This document shows positions 1-11,642 of a DNA stretch of 64,000 nt, piece after piece. Both the position numbers and the translations under genes were made by a program. Position 1 is the stretch's first letter, and the number at the start of each line of letters is the position of its first letter. Source of the DNA: Lunularia cruciata (Eukaryota; Streptophyta; Marchantiopsida; Lunulariales; Lunulariaceae); the NCBI GenBank assembly GCA_948567375.1, contig OX419760.1:5828001-5892000 (forward strand). The letters run 5' to 3'. The notes beneath the pieces were generated by a model that did not search any database, had not been told where the DNA came from, and saw only the letters and a program-made list of their open reading frames with translations.

Positions 1-2498
1 TGCACGTCTATAGATAGGGACATCTTATGCAATAGACTCTACTAAAATACTATCATTAACTCCAAGGAGTTATTCTACCTCCAACTTCCGTTGAATGTCA
101 ATTCCCATTCCCATTCCCATTTGAAGTCACAATTGAAATGATGGTATTTTGATAGAGTGTAACCTAGTGATTACTTAAATCCATAGGCCAAGATTTTGGC
201 AAAGAATTGTGTAAGAATAAATAATGGGGCCTTAATTAGAGTTTCAAAATTAAGGTTTGAGCTACAAAATCAGGCCAACTTTGAGACTTTATCAAAAGAG
301 CTATAGTAATCAAAAGGTGGCTTGCTTTATATCATTCAAAAGCTTATCTTGCAAGTTTCAATAGAGTACTTGAAAAATTGAATCAAAACTACAAGGAATA
401 AGTAATATCAATATAAGTCTCATGTATATTTCCCCATCAAAAGGTATATAATTTCTCTATTTGGAGTATAGATTGAGAGCAACTCTTGGACTGAGCAAGA
501 AGGATCAAAAGCACATTTTTACCAAAAGCATGGAGAGTATCTCCATGTGATCTCCATATCTCCTTGCTTGTGTTTGAATCCATTGTGTGCTTTGCATGCC
601 TAATTGTATGCACACTTGGTTTGGATTGGTGTGCAAGTGTTGCGCTTAGGTTCATTCCTTTTAGGTGCCCTATATATTTCTCCTTGACAATTATAGAATT
701 GATGACTAGCAAACTAGGAATATGTGTTGTGGTGATAGGTTAGGTTGATCTTTTTTCCCCCACATAATTAAAGGAACATTGGAAATAAGGGTAGAAGGTT
801 TCGGGAGTTGGGAAGATAAGTGGGCTAAATTATCATTGATAAGTCCACATATAACCTCTTATCCTTAAACTCCATAGCACTTGGTATGTTCCAAAAGAGA
901 GAAAGGTATAGTACATCACCATGTGGTAATCAAAGCATATAGAGGTTGGTTAGTCTCTCTCATATTCACATCTTGTTTTTAAGGTAATTAGAATTTAAAA
1001 GATAACTCAGGAAGCTCTATAAAACAATTTTAGAATCAAATTTCACAATTAACTTAGTATTGGGATATTAAAAGTGCAATGTTAAAGTTATATTTATTTT
1101 GAAGAAGGAAGATATATAGAAAATGCAATGATTGATTTGTAATTTTAAAGAGAAAAAATTATTGGGAGTAAAATAGAGATATTACCAAAACATTGAAATT
1201 CTATTAGTGTAATTTCTAATCATCCCCATGAGTATGAACAAGACTTGAAATAAATTGTAATTTTAACATTAGAAATGTATTGCTCTTGAGTCTCCAAACT
1301 TTTCTTTTTGAGTTGGAAATTCATACTATACAACAATATTCAAAATAATACTCAAGGTCTTGAAGTATATAAGAATGATAAGAAAGGGGATTTATATAGT
1401 GTGTAATTTGTGAAGATCATTAGTCTATATCTCCTAGAATAAGATCATAAGGATTTGGAATCTAACTCCAACATTAAGGATTTCTTAGATAATGTACTTC
1501 CATGTATTTGCATCAATTGAGAGTTTATTGTATCTTAGCTATCTACATCTTGCTTATCGACGTGTAATTTGGAACTGCATTATGAGAACCAATAAAAGTA
1601 TACTCTAAAACTTGGATGTCTAATTCAAGACTAGCATTTCTGGTCTATGCAACAAAAGAGATTTCAGAGAAGTCAAAAAATCACTTTCTTTAGATTTCAA
1701 CATTTGTAAATCAATAATTCCAAAATCAAACTATTTGATTAGGATTAAATAATTGCGATTTAAAATAATACATGGTTATATTTATTGTTAAATCAGAACT
1801 AGAACTCAATTAATAGATCATTTCTATTTTACGAGTGGCTTAATCAATAATACATCAAAATATATATTCCTTACTCACAAAATTTAAGATATAAAATAAT
1901 AATTTAATTTATTAGCTAGATATATTTTGTGTATATCTGCAATTTGATTACCTATTCAATTACATTAGAACCTTTCTAGCTTAGACTAACCTATGCAAGA
2001 TGTTATACTATGAAATAAAGAAACATGCATAGCAAAGAATATCGAAATGGAGTAACTAGCCTCCAATGAGAGTTCATAACATTTGTGTCGGAAGCTATCA
2101 TGCTTTAAACTTCCCCAAAGAACATATTGATAAAGATCAACTAGTCTTAGTTGTTTAGAAGCATATCAAACATGCAAGGGTATACAAATAAACTGAATAA
2201 CATCTAATTTATGCCAATATGTGCAATGCTCTATTTTGGTATTGTACTCTTCTTATAGTGCAAATTTTTGGAGTGAAATAGGTGGAAGTGAAATTTGAAG
2301 CTTTGAATGATTTATCTATAATATAACGGTGAAACTTAGATTAGTAACGTGAAGTCCTTATCCAATATGTGGATGAAAATACTACTTCATGAACGTTGAG
2401 ACATTCATTGAAGGTCCAAACATAAAGGTTAGGATTATAGACTATTGGTTGGGTCCCATGAACTAAGAAGTGATAGGTTAAGATACTGTAATTCTGCC
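1..2498. other. AT-rich stretch without a recognisable gene
   Basis: Open frames are short on both strands and none resembles a known family. I saw no RNA gene and no element termini. It is probably intergenic or old decayed repeat sequence. Confidence 0.6.
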
Positions 2499-2604
2499 AA
2501 AATTATAATTGTAGATCAATAATTCTATTATTATAGGTGGTAAGACTAATCCAAACTATAATTGTAGATCAATAATTGCATTATTATAGGTCGTAAGGAT
2601 AATC
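2499..2604. repeat. 53-bp tandem duplication, two copies
   Basis: A unit of about 53 bp containing TATAATTGTAGATCAATAATT occurs twice head to tail, at about 2499 and 2552. The copies differ at only a few bases, so the duplication is fairly recent. Confidence 0.8.
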
Positions 2605-3640
2605 AGGTGCTTGCTATTACCTTTATTTAAGAAAATTGTGTTGTTATTTCACCTTTTTGATATCTGTACCTCACCCTCTTTATCACCATCGTCTAATGCA
2701 CATACATTTCATGAATTAGCGGCAGATGCCTATGAATTTGATCACTTCGACGAGAATGCACATGTGTACACTTCCGCAGTGCTTGATGTGCTAGTTGTGT
2801 GGGTCTAAGTGGTGAACACAATAGCCTATGGAGTTGTGATTTATTATTGAATAAAAGTACCCACCAACTTTTGATAGACTTTTGATGGCCTACTGATTGG
2901 TTGTAATCTGGAAGATGAGGTACAAATAACCAAAAGTGAACTGCAAATACCAAATATCGATTCCCTTATTTGATCATAGAATCAAACCGGAAAAAGAATT
3001 GCTTCAAATGTAATCTATCAAATCCAAAAAAATTCCATGCTATATCTTGACCATTAGTAGATCACGATTAGTAGTTTACATATCCCGTACTTATGAGTTA
3101 TATTTGAGGTCTCTAGATAGACGTTAATATGCTTTTGCTGTGTAAAACTATGAAATATAAAATAGGGTAAATTATACTTAATGTTACATAATTTCAATTT
3201 TTTATAGCATCATAATATCACGCTCTTAAGATTTGATGTACAAATAAATAATTGATAAAAAATGAAAATATTAACTTTTCCATCAACATAGATGGTGTTG
3301 TCCGTTAACGTTTGAAGAGCAGACCCAAGTTATAAATCAACCTTTACTTTATCAACATCATAATTAAAGGCTAATATTTACAGAAAAGAAACTGTTTCGA
3401 TATGTGGCTCGGACATACTCTCTCAATAAAACATCCTCATATATTTCACGATCTCATATTTCTTCTTCTTATTTGGTGGAACCTTCTCATGGCGTTTACA
3501 TGTTTGAATATGGCAAAGACGTCTCCCAAGGTGATCGTTGCAGGAGCGTCTTTATCTTTGCATTTGACTGACTCACTAGACGTCTACATGGTTATCAGCG
3601 GTATGATCTGGGCAGATTCGTAAATCCGTTGCTTGCCCGA
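2605..3640. other. Upstream region of RbcS, no gene seen
   Basis: The short open frames here have no recognisable domain. The last few hundred bases are probably distal promoter of the RbcS gene that follows. Confidence 0.5.
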
Positions 3641-3861
3641 TTGACGACGTGGAAGCAAAGTGTTGAAGTGCCAGCATCTTTGAGCTCTATCTTCAGCCTA
3701 CGGTCATCAACATCCATCGGGAACTCGTGGTGCTGTTTCCTTATCTTCTCCGAGTCCTGCTTCCTTCTGAACTGACTACAGTATATAGTTTCTCACAGCA
3801 GTCTGTACTGTCGCGCTCTTCATTATCACTATCTTGCCATTGAGGTTTTCCTGCTGTAAAC
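3641..3861 (+). promoter_or_regulatory. RbcS promoter and 5' leader
   Basis: A TATATA box lies at 3782-3787, about 80 bp before the ATG, which fits a start site near 3812 and a leader of about 50 nt. CTTATC at 3740-3745 is the reverse complement of GATAAG, the I-box of light-regulated RbcS promoters. An ACGTGG word at 3647-3652 resembles a G-box core. I-box and G-box pairs are known in plant RbcS promoters; their use here is inference from spelling and spacing. Confidence 0.6.
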
Positions 3862-4667
3862 ATGGCTTCAGTTGTTGCATCCTCCGCCGTGGTCACTCCG
3901 GTCGCAGCCATTGCTGCTTCCTCCACCACCAAGAGTTCTCAGGTGGTTTCAGTCAAGGCTGGACTCAAGGCCGGAGTCTTCAGCGGCAAGAGCGAGTTCC
4001 AATCCAGGACTGTCACCAATGGCAGCCGTGTTTCCTGCATGCAGGTAGATTTCCTTGTCTTCACAGGTTCAGTATGTATTTTATTCATCTATGTAGAATG
4101 TCGCGTGCCATTCCTGAACTGTCAAGCAGACTGGATTCTTCAGAGTTCGGAGCGGTAGGAGTGGAGTTTTGTGTGCCTTTCCCACTCTTTTAAATATATT
4201 GTGGCTGCTTCTGGAGTGAAATGAAGAATGTGGAGCACGAAGGGCTTGTTTTTTAGTTTTAGCGCGTTCTTCTTTGTGCTAATGACCTTTGCTGGTGGTA
4301 ACAGGTGTGGGAGCCATACAACAACCTCAGGTTCGAGACCCTCTCTTACTTGCCCCTCTTGAGCACTGACGCTCTCGCCAAGCAGATTGACTACGTCATC
4401 AGGAGCGGATGGGCCCCCTGCATCGAGTTCGATGTCCAGGGAACTGTCACCCGCGAGAACTCCAACATGCCCGGATACTACGATGGCCGATACTGGACCA
4501 TGTGGAAGTTGCCCATGTTCGGATGTACTGACTCGTCCCAGGTATTGAGAGAGATCGAGGAATGCAAGAAGGCATACGGACACAAGTGCTTCATCAGGGT
4601 TTTGGGATTCGACAACAAGAGGCAGGTGCAATGCGCCTGTTTCATCGTCCACATCCCCAAAGTTTAA
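3862..4667 (+). CDS. RbcS: Ribulose bisphosphate carboxylase small subunit, chloroplast precursor (2 exons)
   Basis: This is the small subunit of Rubisco, made in the cytosol and imported into the chloroplast, where it joins RbcL in the L8S8 enzyme. Exon 1 is 3862-4044 (61 codons). The intron is 4045-4304 with GT...AG ends. Exon 2 is 4305-4667, ending in TAA, giving 181 residues. Residues 1-59 are a Ser/Ala/Val-rich transit peptide with few acidic residues. Mature protein starts at MQVWEPYNN and runs about 122 residues, the usual size. The family signature [18 protein letters not shown] is intact, as is the ETLSYLP segment, though it reads LPLL where LPPL is usual. The single intron lies at the conserved first position, between Gln and Val; the second intron of many flowering-plant genes is absent. 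The C-terminus IVHIPKV differs slightly from the usual IVHKP. No frameshift or stop is visible, so the gene looks functional. Confidence 0.97.
4045..4304 (+). other. RbcS intron 1 (260 bp)
   Basis: The intron begins GTAGATT after the codons Met-Gln and ends TAACAG before Val-Trp. It is phase 0 and T-rich near its 3' end. Splicing joins the transit-peptide exon to the mature-protein exon in frame. Confidence 0.93.
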
Positions 4668-4963
4668 GTTGTGAATTAATCGTCCGCACACCTTCCTAGT
4701 AAATTGTCACAGGAACTCAGCTGCAGCACGCCACTAGATTACTGATATGGTTCTCATGTCCGTGACAAATTGGTGACACGGAAGGATCAGAGGATTGAAG
4801 ACAATCCACGCATCGCCTTTCGGTTAGTTGTGGCCAGAGGGAGATAGGTGAAATATTGGGTTGGATGCAGCAATATGCGGCAGACTTATTTCTTGAACTT
4901 GTTATCTATCAATTTTCCCTTGATGGGTTCCTAGTTTGGAGCTGATGTATCATTTATAAACGT
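4668..4963. other. RbcS 3' flank
   Basis: This stretch must hold the 3' UTR and polyadenylation site. I could not identify a clear AATAAA signal, which plants often lack. No other gene is seen. Confidence 0.5.
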
Positions 4964-5185
4964 CTGAAATAATTCAAACTCATGTATCAAATTGAATCGA
5001 CATATTTCAGGTGTCCATAGAGAATGGAGCATTTTTATCCCCTTTATGAAAGTTATGGTGATCATACTTGGACCTGAAATAATTCAAACTCATGTATCAA
5101 ATTGAATCGACATATTTCAGGTGTCCATAGAGAATGAAGCATTTTTATCCCCTTTATGAAAGTTATGGTGATCATACTTGGACCT
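4964..5185. repeat. 110-bp tandem duplication, two copies
   Basis: A 110-bp unit starting CTGAAATAATTC occurs at 4964 and 5074. The copies differ at about one position (GGAGC versus GAAGC), so this is a recent duplication just downstream of RbcS. Within it, ACCTGAAATA and TATTTCAGGT can pair as a short inverted repeat around the copy junction. Confidence 0.9.
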
Positions 5186-7305
5186 ATTTGTTCTAAGCAG
5201 GGCACATTCTCCTACATACTATTTCCTCGTGTATGAGAGCTTTGAAATCTGGATAGTGGAAATTGAGTTAGTCAGTGAGAAGAGACGAAGAGAAGTAGCA
5301 TATTTCTGCGAAACTCGAATACCTTCGATTATTTGCGTATAAGATTGGACTCCTTGCAAGGTAGTTTACATCACACAAAATGCCACACTTGTAACATTTT
5401 CATTATTTTTGTACTCTTGTGAAAACAATGCACATTGATAATTTTAAAATAATTGACATAATAAATTGATAAGCATCGATGCATACATATTTGTTGAACC
5501 TCTATCGTAATGATCATATTCTTGCACATCCAACCATCAGCGTGGCTGTAAGCCAGGTTACTAACTAGCTGAACTAGTCTAAGAAACAATATGATGCTGT
5601 TGCTAAAAAATAACCATAAGTTGTCATTTGTTGCGATGAGCTTTCCAGTACCAGAATTTTGCGAATTCCTAATTTATAAGTCGTAGAAAATTTTATGAAC
5701 CAGACAACAAAGTAGGTACAGTAGGAGGAAAACTGAAGATAAAGAAGAGGCTAAAGTCGCTCACTTAGCGGGAGACCCCGACTGTGAGATACGTTGTGGT
5801 GCAAATAAAGACAAGAAGAGTATGTACAAGTAGATACAGCCATGTACGGGCCATACGGGAAAAATTAGTTACCGGGCTTTCAGTGTAGATACGAACTCCG
5901 AAGGAAAGTAAAGGGTGTTGATTATGTCAAGAAAGAAAGGCCCTGCTCAATGAATTCCCAGCGCGCTGGAAGCAGGAAAGTCCTATCAACAGTGAGGAGT
6001 GTCCTGAGTACAATATACTATAACAGAGCTCAATTTCGCTGTTGATGATATTGTCTACAATGGAAAGTGTCTTGACCGAAGGAGGGTCAAATTAAAGTGC
6101 TCTCGTGTGCGCGAATAGATTCAGGACTGTAGTCAGACCACAGTAGAATATGCAATTGAAAGGGGGTCCTGCCATTTCAAAGCATAACTTTTCGATCGGA
6201 TACGGTGGAATTCTCCTTTGATAAATGTAGGAGTCCATAGATCCAGAGCTATATCGTCAGGCCTTCAGAATATGCAATTAAGTAGTTCAATGAAATATAT
6301 ATAGTACCCCGAGGAGATGAACGGGGGGAAGGAATACAAGGCCAAAACAAGTGCGAAAGGAAAGAAAAGGGGAGCTCAAGGCTAAATATTCACAAGCGAC
6401 TAAAATTAAAGACCCACACTAGCAAGGCCTGAAGGGACCCAAGGGGAAAAAGAGTCACAAGAACAAGCACCGAAGAAAGTAAGGAGGGGTGGTATAGTCC
6501 TTGAATTGTGTGGTAGAGGTACTCCAATGGTATGTATGGTAAATAGGGAGAGAGGACACGAACCATACGGAGTACATCTATTGCTGTTGTTTGTGGATGA
6601 AGACTTTAACTCCTGAGCGCGTTGCAAAAGGACTAACATGGGCTGGCCGTACTAGGAAGTGAGCATAGCTAGAGAGATAGCTAATGCCCCTTTCCTTTGA
6701 AAAGAACATAGTGCTACATATATGAGAAGACTGTCAAAATGATGACATAAGCACCCAAAATTCTCATTGCTAGGTGGACAAAGGTATATGAGAATAGCTT
6801 GGATGTGTAGTGGTACTCTTTGCCCCTAAGGACAATGGCAATGTTGCATACATATGCAAGTATATAGGCAGTACCGCCTGTGTGCTTGCCCTTGTCAATG
6901 ACACTGCTCGTAGAGGGTTGGCCACCGCCGAGTCGTGCAAGGTGCGGTGCATTTGTGTGAAAGTAATAATATCCACTCAGCACCAGGGCACAGGTAGCTC
7001 GTAAGAGCGGAGCTACTGTATCACAAAATGCATCATGGACTCTGGTGAGCTCTTCCGCTACTACAGATCATGGAAAGTGTATCCATTGCATGTCATTAGG
7101 AGAACTACATGCGGGCAACCTTTTGAGAGTGGGAAGTGGGAAACCTAACCTCAATCGGAATGATGTGGTAAATCACTCAGTCATGAAAACATGAAACAGA
7201 AGTAGACAATCAAGGGTGAAGCCTGGAGCCAGGTTCCAAAACTTCCCTCCACAAGAGAAGATCCTAACTTTATTGAATAGAGAAGCATCAATGTACATAC
7301 ACTCA
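5186..7305. other. No recognisable gene
   Basis: Short frames on both strands show no family resemblance. Base composition is more balanced than in the flanking AT-rich DNA, so this may be unique host sequence or non-coding transcript. Confidence 0.5.
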
Positions 7306-7409
7306 CTAGGATTTGTTTATAGTTTTCTTTAGTCTAGTGTTTGGAGTTTCCTTTGGTCTAGGATTTGTTTATAATTTTCTTTAGTCTAGTGTTTGGAGTT
7401 TCCTTTGAT
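7306..7409. repeat. 52-bp tandem duplication, two copies
   Basis: The unit CTAGGATTTGTTTATA... starts at 7306 and 7358, with a third CTAGG at 7410 closing the second copy. The copies are nearly identical. Confidence 0.88.
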
Positions 7410-7455
7410 CTAGGGATACCAAGTCAATAAACTAGAGGAGGGACAATAAATCACG

Positions 7456-7505
7456 AGCTTATCTAAGATATGATTAGAATAGCTTATCTAAGATATGATT
7501 AGAAT
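7456..7505. repeat. 25-bp tandem duplication, two perfect copies
   Basis: A 25-bp unit beginning AGCTTATCTAAGATATGATT occurs at 7456-7480 and 7481-7505 without mismatch. Confidence 0.92.
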
Positions 7506-8805
7506 GCATAAGTACTTAACTCCACATTCGCGATGGATCTCACGAGAAAAGGACCACCGGTGTATAAGAACCAATAAATCCATGGAGGAAAAGATGATTT
7601 GGCGTAAAAGAACCGGTCACACTAAATGAGGGGAGCACTGCAGCACATGCTCCATATATGCTATATGCTGCTTGTGCCCAAGGAAGGAGTGGTTACCTGA
7701 TTCAATAAAGTACTTGATTGGTTTGTGAAGAACGGGAGGGGCAGGCAATGCTCAGCCACCAACGAATGAGTATTCTGTAAATCGACGGTGCATCCGGTGG
7801 CTATGATCGTCTTCTTTGAGAGTGGGACCACAAAGTCATATCACTCTCCAAATTTGGTAGTGATAACGCTGATAGCGAACCAGGTACCGTGGTCCTGCAA
7901 CGTGAGTTGACCGATCAGGCAGAGGCAGACGGCCGAGTTCCATATTCCACGAAGCCACAGCTTCAAACAAAGTCGAGATTCCTGGAATTATATTCTCGAT
8001 GTAGTTGTGGCTTCGGTTCTTCCTCAGCAGTTGCACCACACAGAATCACGGCTTCTTCTGATGTTTAGTAGTCACGTTTACTATTTTAATCCACCATGTC
8101 TGGTGGCTGATATCAGAATGACAAAAACGAAACTGTATGGAAAAGAAACTAAATCAGCATTACACCTGTAGACTCTTGTCAGGCGCGCAGATCTTATACT
8201 TCTTTGATCGTCTTTACTAGCAACCTGTTTGTAGAAAATTCCGGTTTCTCGGCACATTCTACTTTGCCGAATCATGTGGGCATATTCACATTTCTCTTCC
8301 GCCAGATTTTTCAGTCGTGGCCCCTAGTTTCGTTCATGCAACCGGATGTGGTCATCTGAGAGCTTTCAGAATGTGAAATTGTCCAAGCAGTGGAAGTGTA
8401 GCCATCTACAGCGGTGACACTCCTTACAGGCAATCGAGACTTTGAAGTTACGTCTTTGACGAGTTTGCACAGGGATCTTGATCGACTGATGCAATTCGGT
8501 AGGGCGTAGGATCTCGAATGTAGAAGTACTTCCCACCCGGTGATTATGAGTATGTGATACATAAGAATTCTACTACGCAAATGAGAGTTCTGTCCGTCCC
8601 ATTTTATTTATTCCGCATCTCCAATAAGGGAACGATTCCCGGATACAAGAGTAGCTCTTTGCGTTAGAGCCGCTTTACTGGGTAAAAGGATACAGGTGGA
8701 GGAAAGGAATGAAATAAGTTCACTCGAGAAACTGCCCTTTCAGAAAAATAAATTCTCGGATCCACATTCTGCTAACCGCAAGGTAATGTCCAGTTTACTC
8801 TTGGT
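7506..8805. other. No recognisable gene; 3' flank of the methyltransferase gene
   Basis: The frames here are under 90 codons and unlike known families. The part next to 8806 should contain the 3' UTR of the minus-strand methyltransferase gene. Confidence 0.5.
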
Positions 8806-9738
8806 TCAGACTTTGGCGCACCAAGCAACATCAGTTTTATAAGGATACCGAATGAACCCGTTTGCGTCGCGGTCCAGGTCGTGAGCGGTCTGGAGAGTGG
8901 CCAAGACCTGTTCCTTCAAGAGACACTTTACTTCATCCGATTGGCAAGCTACATAACTTTTGCTGCATACCCGTCCCCACACTATTTCGTCCGTGCAAAG
9001 CATTTCATGTTCGAAATGGGCTTCTTCTAATTTCGAAAACAACTCTTCCGCCTCTCTGGTCTGCCACACTTCCCTCCAAAGACCTAGACGGTACTGTGGT
9101 GATCCCATTTCGTACTTCTCATACAGATCTCTCAAGCTCGCTACCCATTTCCTTGCAGAGCGATCCTCCAAGTTCCAAATAAGCCCCAGCCGACCTTCAG
9201 GCTTGAGCACCCGATGAATTTCACGCAAGGTATGAATATTGGCGAACCAGTGGAAAGCCTGGGCAGCGATAACCGCATCCTGGGAGCCGGATTCCACAGG
9301 AATAGAGAATGCGGTTCCATCCAGAATCAAAACGCCGGGCAAAACTTCTGCAAAGGTTGCTCTCATGGATGGAGATGGCTCCACCGCCGTGATATGGTAA
9401 CTTCGTGGAACAAGAAGTCGAGTAAACTTACCAGATCCTGCCCCTAAATCGAGAACGTGAGATTTGCCAGGAATAAGACAGAGGTGGGTCTCGAGATGCC
9501 GAACTGCATCTCCTGGGAAGGTTGGCCGGCAGCGCTCGTACGCGTCGGGCTCTGCATCGAAGCCTTTGACTGCAACAGAATGGACCCGAGGAGAAGTAGC
9601 TGTCTCAGGCGACGACATCAGGAAGGACTTGATGGAAAGAGATAGTCTCGATGCAATCGTCCAGATTCTGCTCTCAGAATACACTGAGCGTCTCCCAGCA
9701 GCGGTCCTGGAATCGTGAAAGTTATCAAAATTCCTCAC
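8806..9738 (-). CDS. Class I SAM-dependent methyltransferase (Methyltransf_11 / CRG1-TMT1-like), single exon
   Basis: A 310-residue uninterrupted frame encodes a Rossmann-fold methyltransferase. Motif I is HVLDLGAGSGKFTRLL at residues 94-109 (SAM glycine loop). The acidic strand-2 end is TAVEPSPSM (117-125). Motif II is DAVIAAQAFHWF (154-165), and LKPEGRLGLIWN (178-189) is the following strand. The AQAFHW spelling is typical of small eukaryotic methyltransferases annotated as CRG1/TMT1-like; the substrate cannot be told from sequence. The family core starts near VKGFDAEPDAYERCRP (58-73). Residues 1-40 before a second Met at 41 are rich in Arg and Ser and could be an organelle-targeting leader, or Met41 (codon near 9618) could be the true start. 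No intron is needed. It is the only intact-looking gene between RbcS and the mobile-element nest. Confidence 0.88.
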   Translation of the reverse strand: MRNFDNFHDSRTAAGRRSVYSESRIWTIASRLSLSIKSFLMSSPETATSPRVHSVAVKGFDAEPDAYERCRPTFPGDAVRHLETHLCLIPGKSHVLDLGAGSGKFTRLLVPRSYHITAVEPSPSMRATFAEVLPGVLILDGTAFSIPVESGSQDAVIAAQAFHWFANIHTLREIHRVLKPEGRLGLIWNLEDRSARKWVASLRDLYEKYEMGSPQYRLGLWREVWQTREAEELFSKLEEAHFEHEMLCTDEIVWGRVCSKSYVACQSDEVKCLLKEQVLATLQTAHDLDRDANGFIRYPYKTDVAWCAKV

Positions 9739-10473
9739 ATAGAGACGAAAAACGCAAATTAAACAGCGAGCAGTTTCTCCAATTCAAGAATACACTTCTG
9801 CCTAGCAATCACTTACTTCAAGAATGGCACGGAGAGCTCCTGCGAGCTGCGCGGCAGTGAAATTGCCCGTACGGTGATTGTCCCGACACCAACTGGCATC
9901 AATCCTTTGCAATGAACTTGCTCCCTGATTTTAGCTGAAGGATTGTTGCTCCTAAAACCCCATAGGAAGAAGAAGTCATCTTCCCTGACCTCGAAAACTC
10001 GGTTTAATCATACTGTGGAGACTTCATCTTGGACACGTTCCTTCTCTGCGCCGGGACTAGCCGTTTCATAGCCTTCCACAATGGTATTTCAGCCCCTATC
10101 ATTTCATTTCGTACACTGTCAGCCATACCAATAATATCTGTCATACGACTAGAGATGATTCTGTTTCGTTTGAAAGAATCTTCTCCGTTGCATCTTGTAG
10201 GTTTCTTCTTAGAATTGACAGGAAATCTTTGGGCGTAGAGGAAGGCACAAATGATGAGAGTAAACCGAGGAAGGACTTCCTTTCTCGTCTTCAACGAAGC
10301 GGATCCTTGTATAAATAAAAGCGTCTCCACCTTCAAGTCCTCCATAACGGAAGGCTCGGTAGCTTGGTTTTAGTGGTCCCTGCCTATATGGTCTGAGTTT
10401 ACATCTTTACAGTAAGAAAGGGAATTACTGCTCTTTTCCCATTAGATGTACCTTGTACCGCGTTTTGTATCAT
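9739..10473. other. Upstream region of the methyltransferase, with a minus-strand 113-codon frame of unknown worth
   Basis: This should include the promoter and leader of the minus-strand methyltransferase. A 113-codon frame at 10345-10004 on the same strand begins MEDLKVETLLF, is rich in Lys and Arg, and has a short hydrophobic patch (LIICAFLYA). It matches no family I know and may be chance. Confidence 0.3.
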
Positions 10474-10512
10474 TGTGAAGTGTGGTGTCAAGAATTGACA
10501 CCACACTTCACA
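10474..10512. repeat. Perfect 18-bp inverted repeat with 3-nt loop
   Basis: TGTGAAGTGTGGTGTCAA at 10474-10491 is followed by GAA and its exact reverse complement at 10495-10512. Such a long perfect stem with a tiny loop could extrude as a cruciform or fold in RNA. No T-run follows it. Confidence 0.95.
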
Positions 10513-11232
10513 CATGGAGATCGACTCGGGTACTATTCTAGAGTTCGATCATAGGTTTTCCTTATATATTACAAATAATGAGTTAAGGGAAAATAATATA
10601 GTATGCGCTACGGTAAATTGGATATGGTTTGAGATGAGCAAATTATAATAGTATAAGTTGGGGTTATTATCTCGTATATGACATAAAGTGGGGATGGGTG
10701 ATTATCTATTCTCCGAGACAGATGTGAACGAAACGTCAACAAACAAAAGTCGCCAAACATAAGGACAGGAAAGAAAAAGCGACCGCCAGTGAAAACAAGA
10801 AAGATAGGAATACCCCGTCAAGATGTACAAGGAAAAGGTATAGGGGGTAAAATGGGGATAAATATAAGAATAAGGGTATGTACTGATGTCTCACCTCGTT
10901 GTTTTCTATCTTTGGAGTTATATGAGGCTATAGACAATATGTTTGTCAAGATTATGAGGTTATAGAAGAGACTTTGACACGTTTGTAAATGATTTTTCAA
11001 AAGCTTACTATACTAGGTCATTGAAGATATCACTTTTACTCATCTGTACTGTAATTTATTTAAGACAATAGAGGTCCATTGTCTCTATAGAATGTTTATA
11101 TAATATAGGGAAAAGCGACCATATAGAACACATGAAGGATGGGTACACCCTATCAAGCCCTACGAGGGAGAGACACAAGAGGTAAAATCGGGCTAGGCCC
11201 CAATTGTATCGATATATAGGAAAATAATCAGG
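10513..11232. other. No recognisable gene
   Basis: AT-rich sequence with short frames only, and nothing recognisable. Confidence 0.5.
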
Positions 11233-11392
11233 TTAGGTGATGCTTCTTCAAGTACTACACATATGTTTCTTTAAATACATGAATGCTTTATATGTAAACC
11301 GTGTGACTTACATTAGGTGATGCTTCTTTAAATAATACAAATATACTTCTTTAAATACTCCAATCATTTAGATGTAAAGCGTGTGACTTACA
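11233..11392. repeat. 80-bp imperfect tandem duplication
   Basis: TTAGGTGATGCTTCTT starts units at 11233 and 11313. Both units continue with a TTTCTTTAAATAC-like core and end in GTGTGACTTACA. Several substitutions separate them, so the duplication is older than those near RbcS. Confidence 0.8.
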
Positions 11393-11486
11393 CAGCTCTG
11401 ATATACTAGATGCACTAGGATAAATCTCTTATTGCTATAAATATATAGTTAAGACATGTTAATTAAAACACCAGAACGCTTTGTTC

Positions 11487-11642
11487 CCACAGTGGAGTAG
11501 TGGACAGAATCTAAATTCTAGATATGTATGTACCGTTTTCGATTAATACTCGAGCCAGACATTGGAACCAGAGGCTGATGCTGGGCAGAAAAGTGATCTC
11601 AATCAATACCACAATGGAGTAGTCGACAGAATCAAAATTCTA
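11487..11642. repeat. 34-bp direct repeat, 122 bp apart
   Basis: CCACAGTGGAGTAGTGGACA at 11487 recurs as CCACAATGGAGTAGTCGACA at 11609, each continuing with GAATC-AAATTCTA. The copies differ at about three positions. The origin is unknown. Confidence 0.75.

Noticed and set aside
4140-4691. 183-codon minus-strand frame
   Set aside because: It is antisense to RbcS exon 2 and intron; its length comes from the GC-rich codon use of the real gene on the + strand.
8862-9718. Several + strand frames of 62-106 codons
   Set aside because: They are antisense to the methyltransferase gene, which alone shows ordered family motifs.
10004-10345. 113-codon minus-strand frame as an extra exon or protein gene
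   Set aside because: No family resemblance, and composition is like the surrounding non-coding DNA. Left as a remark only.
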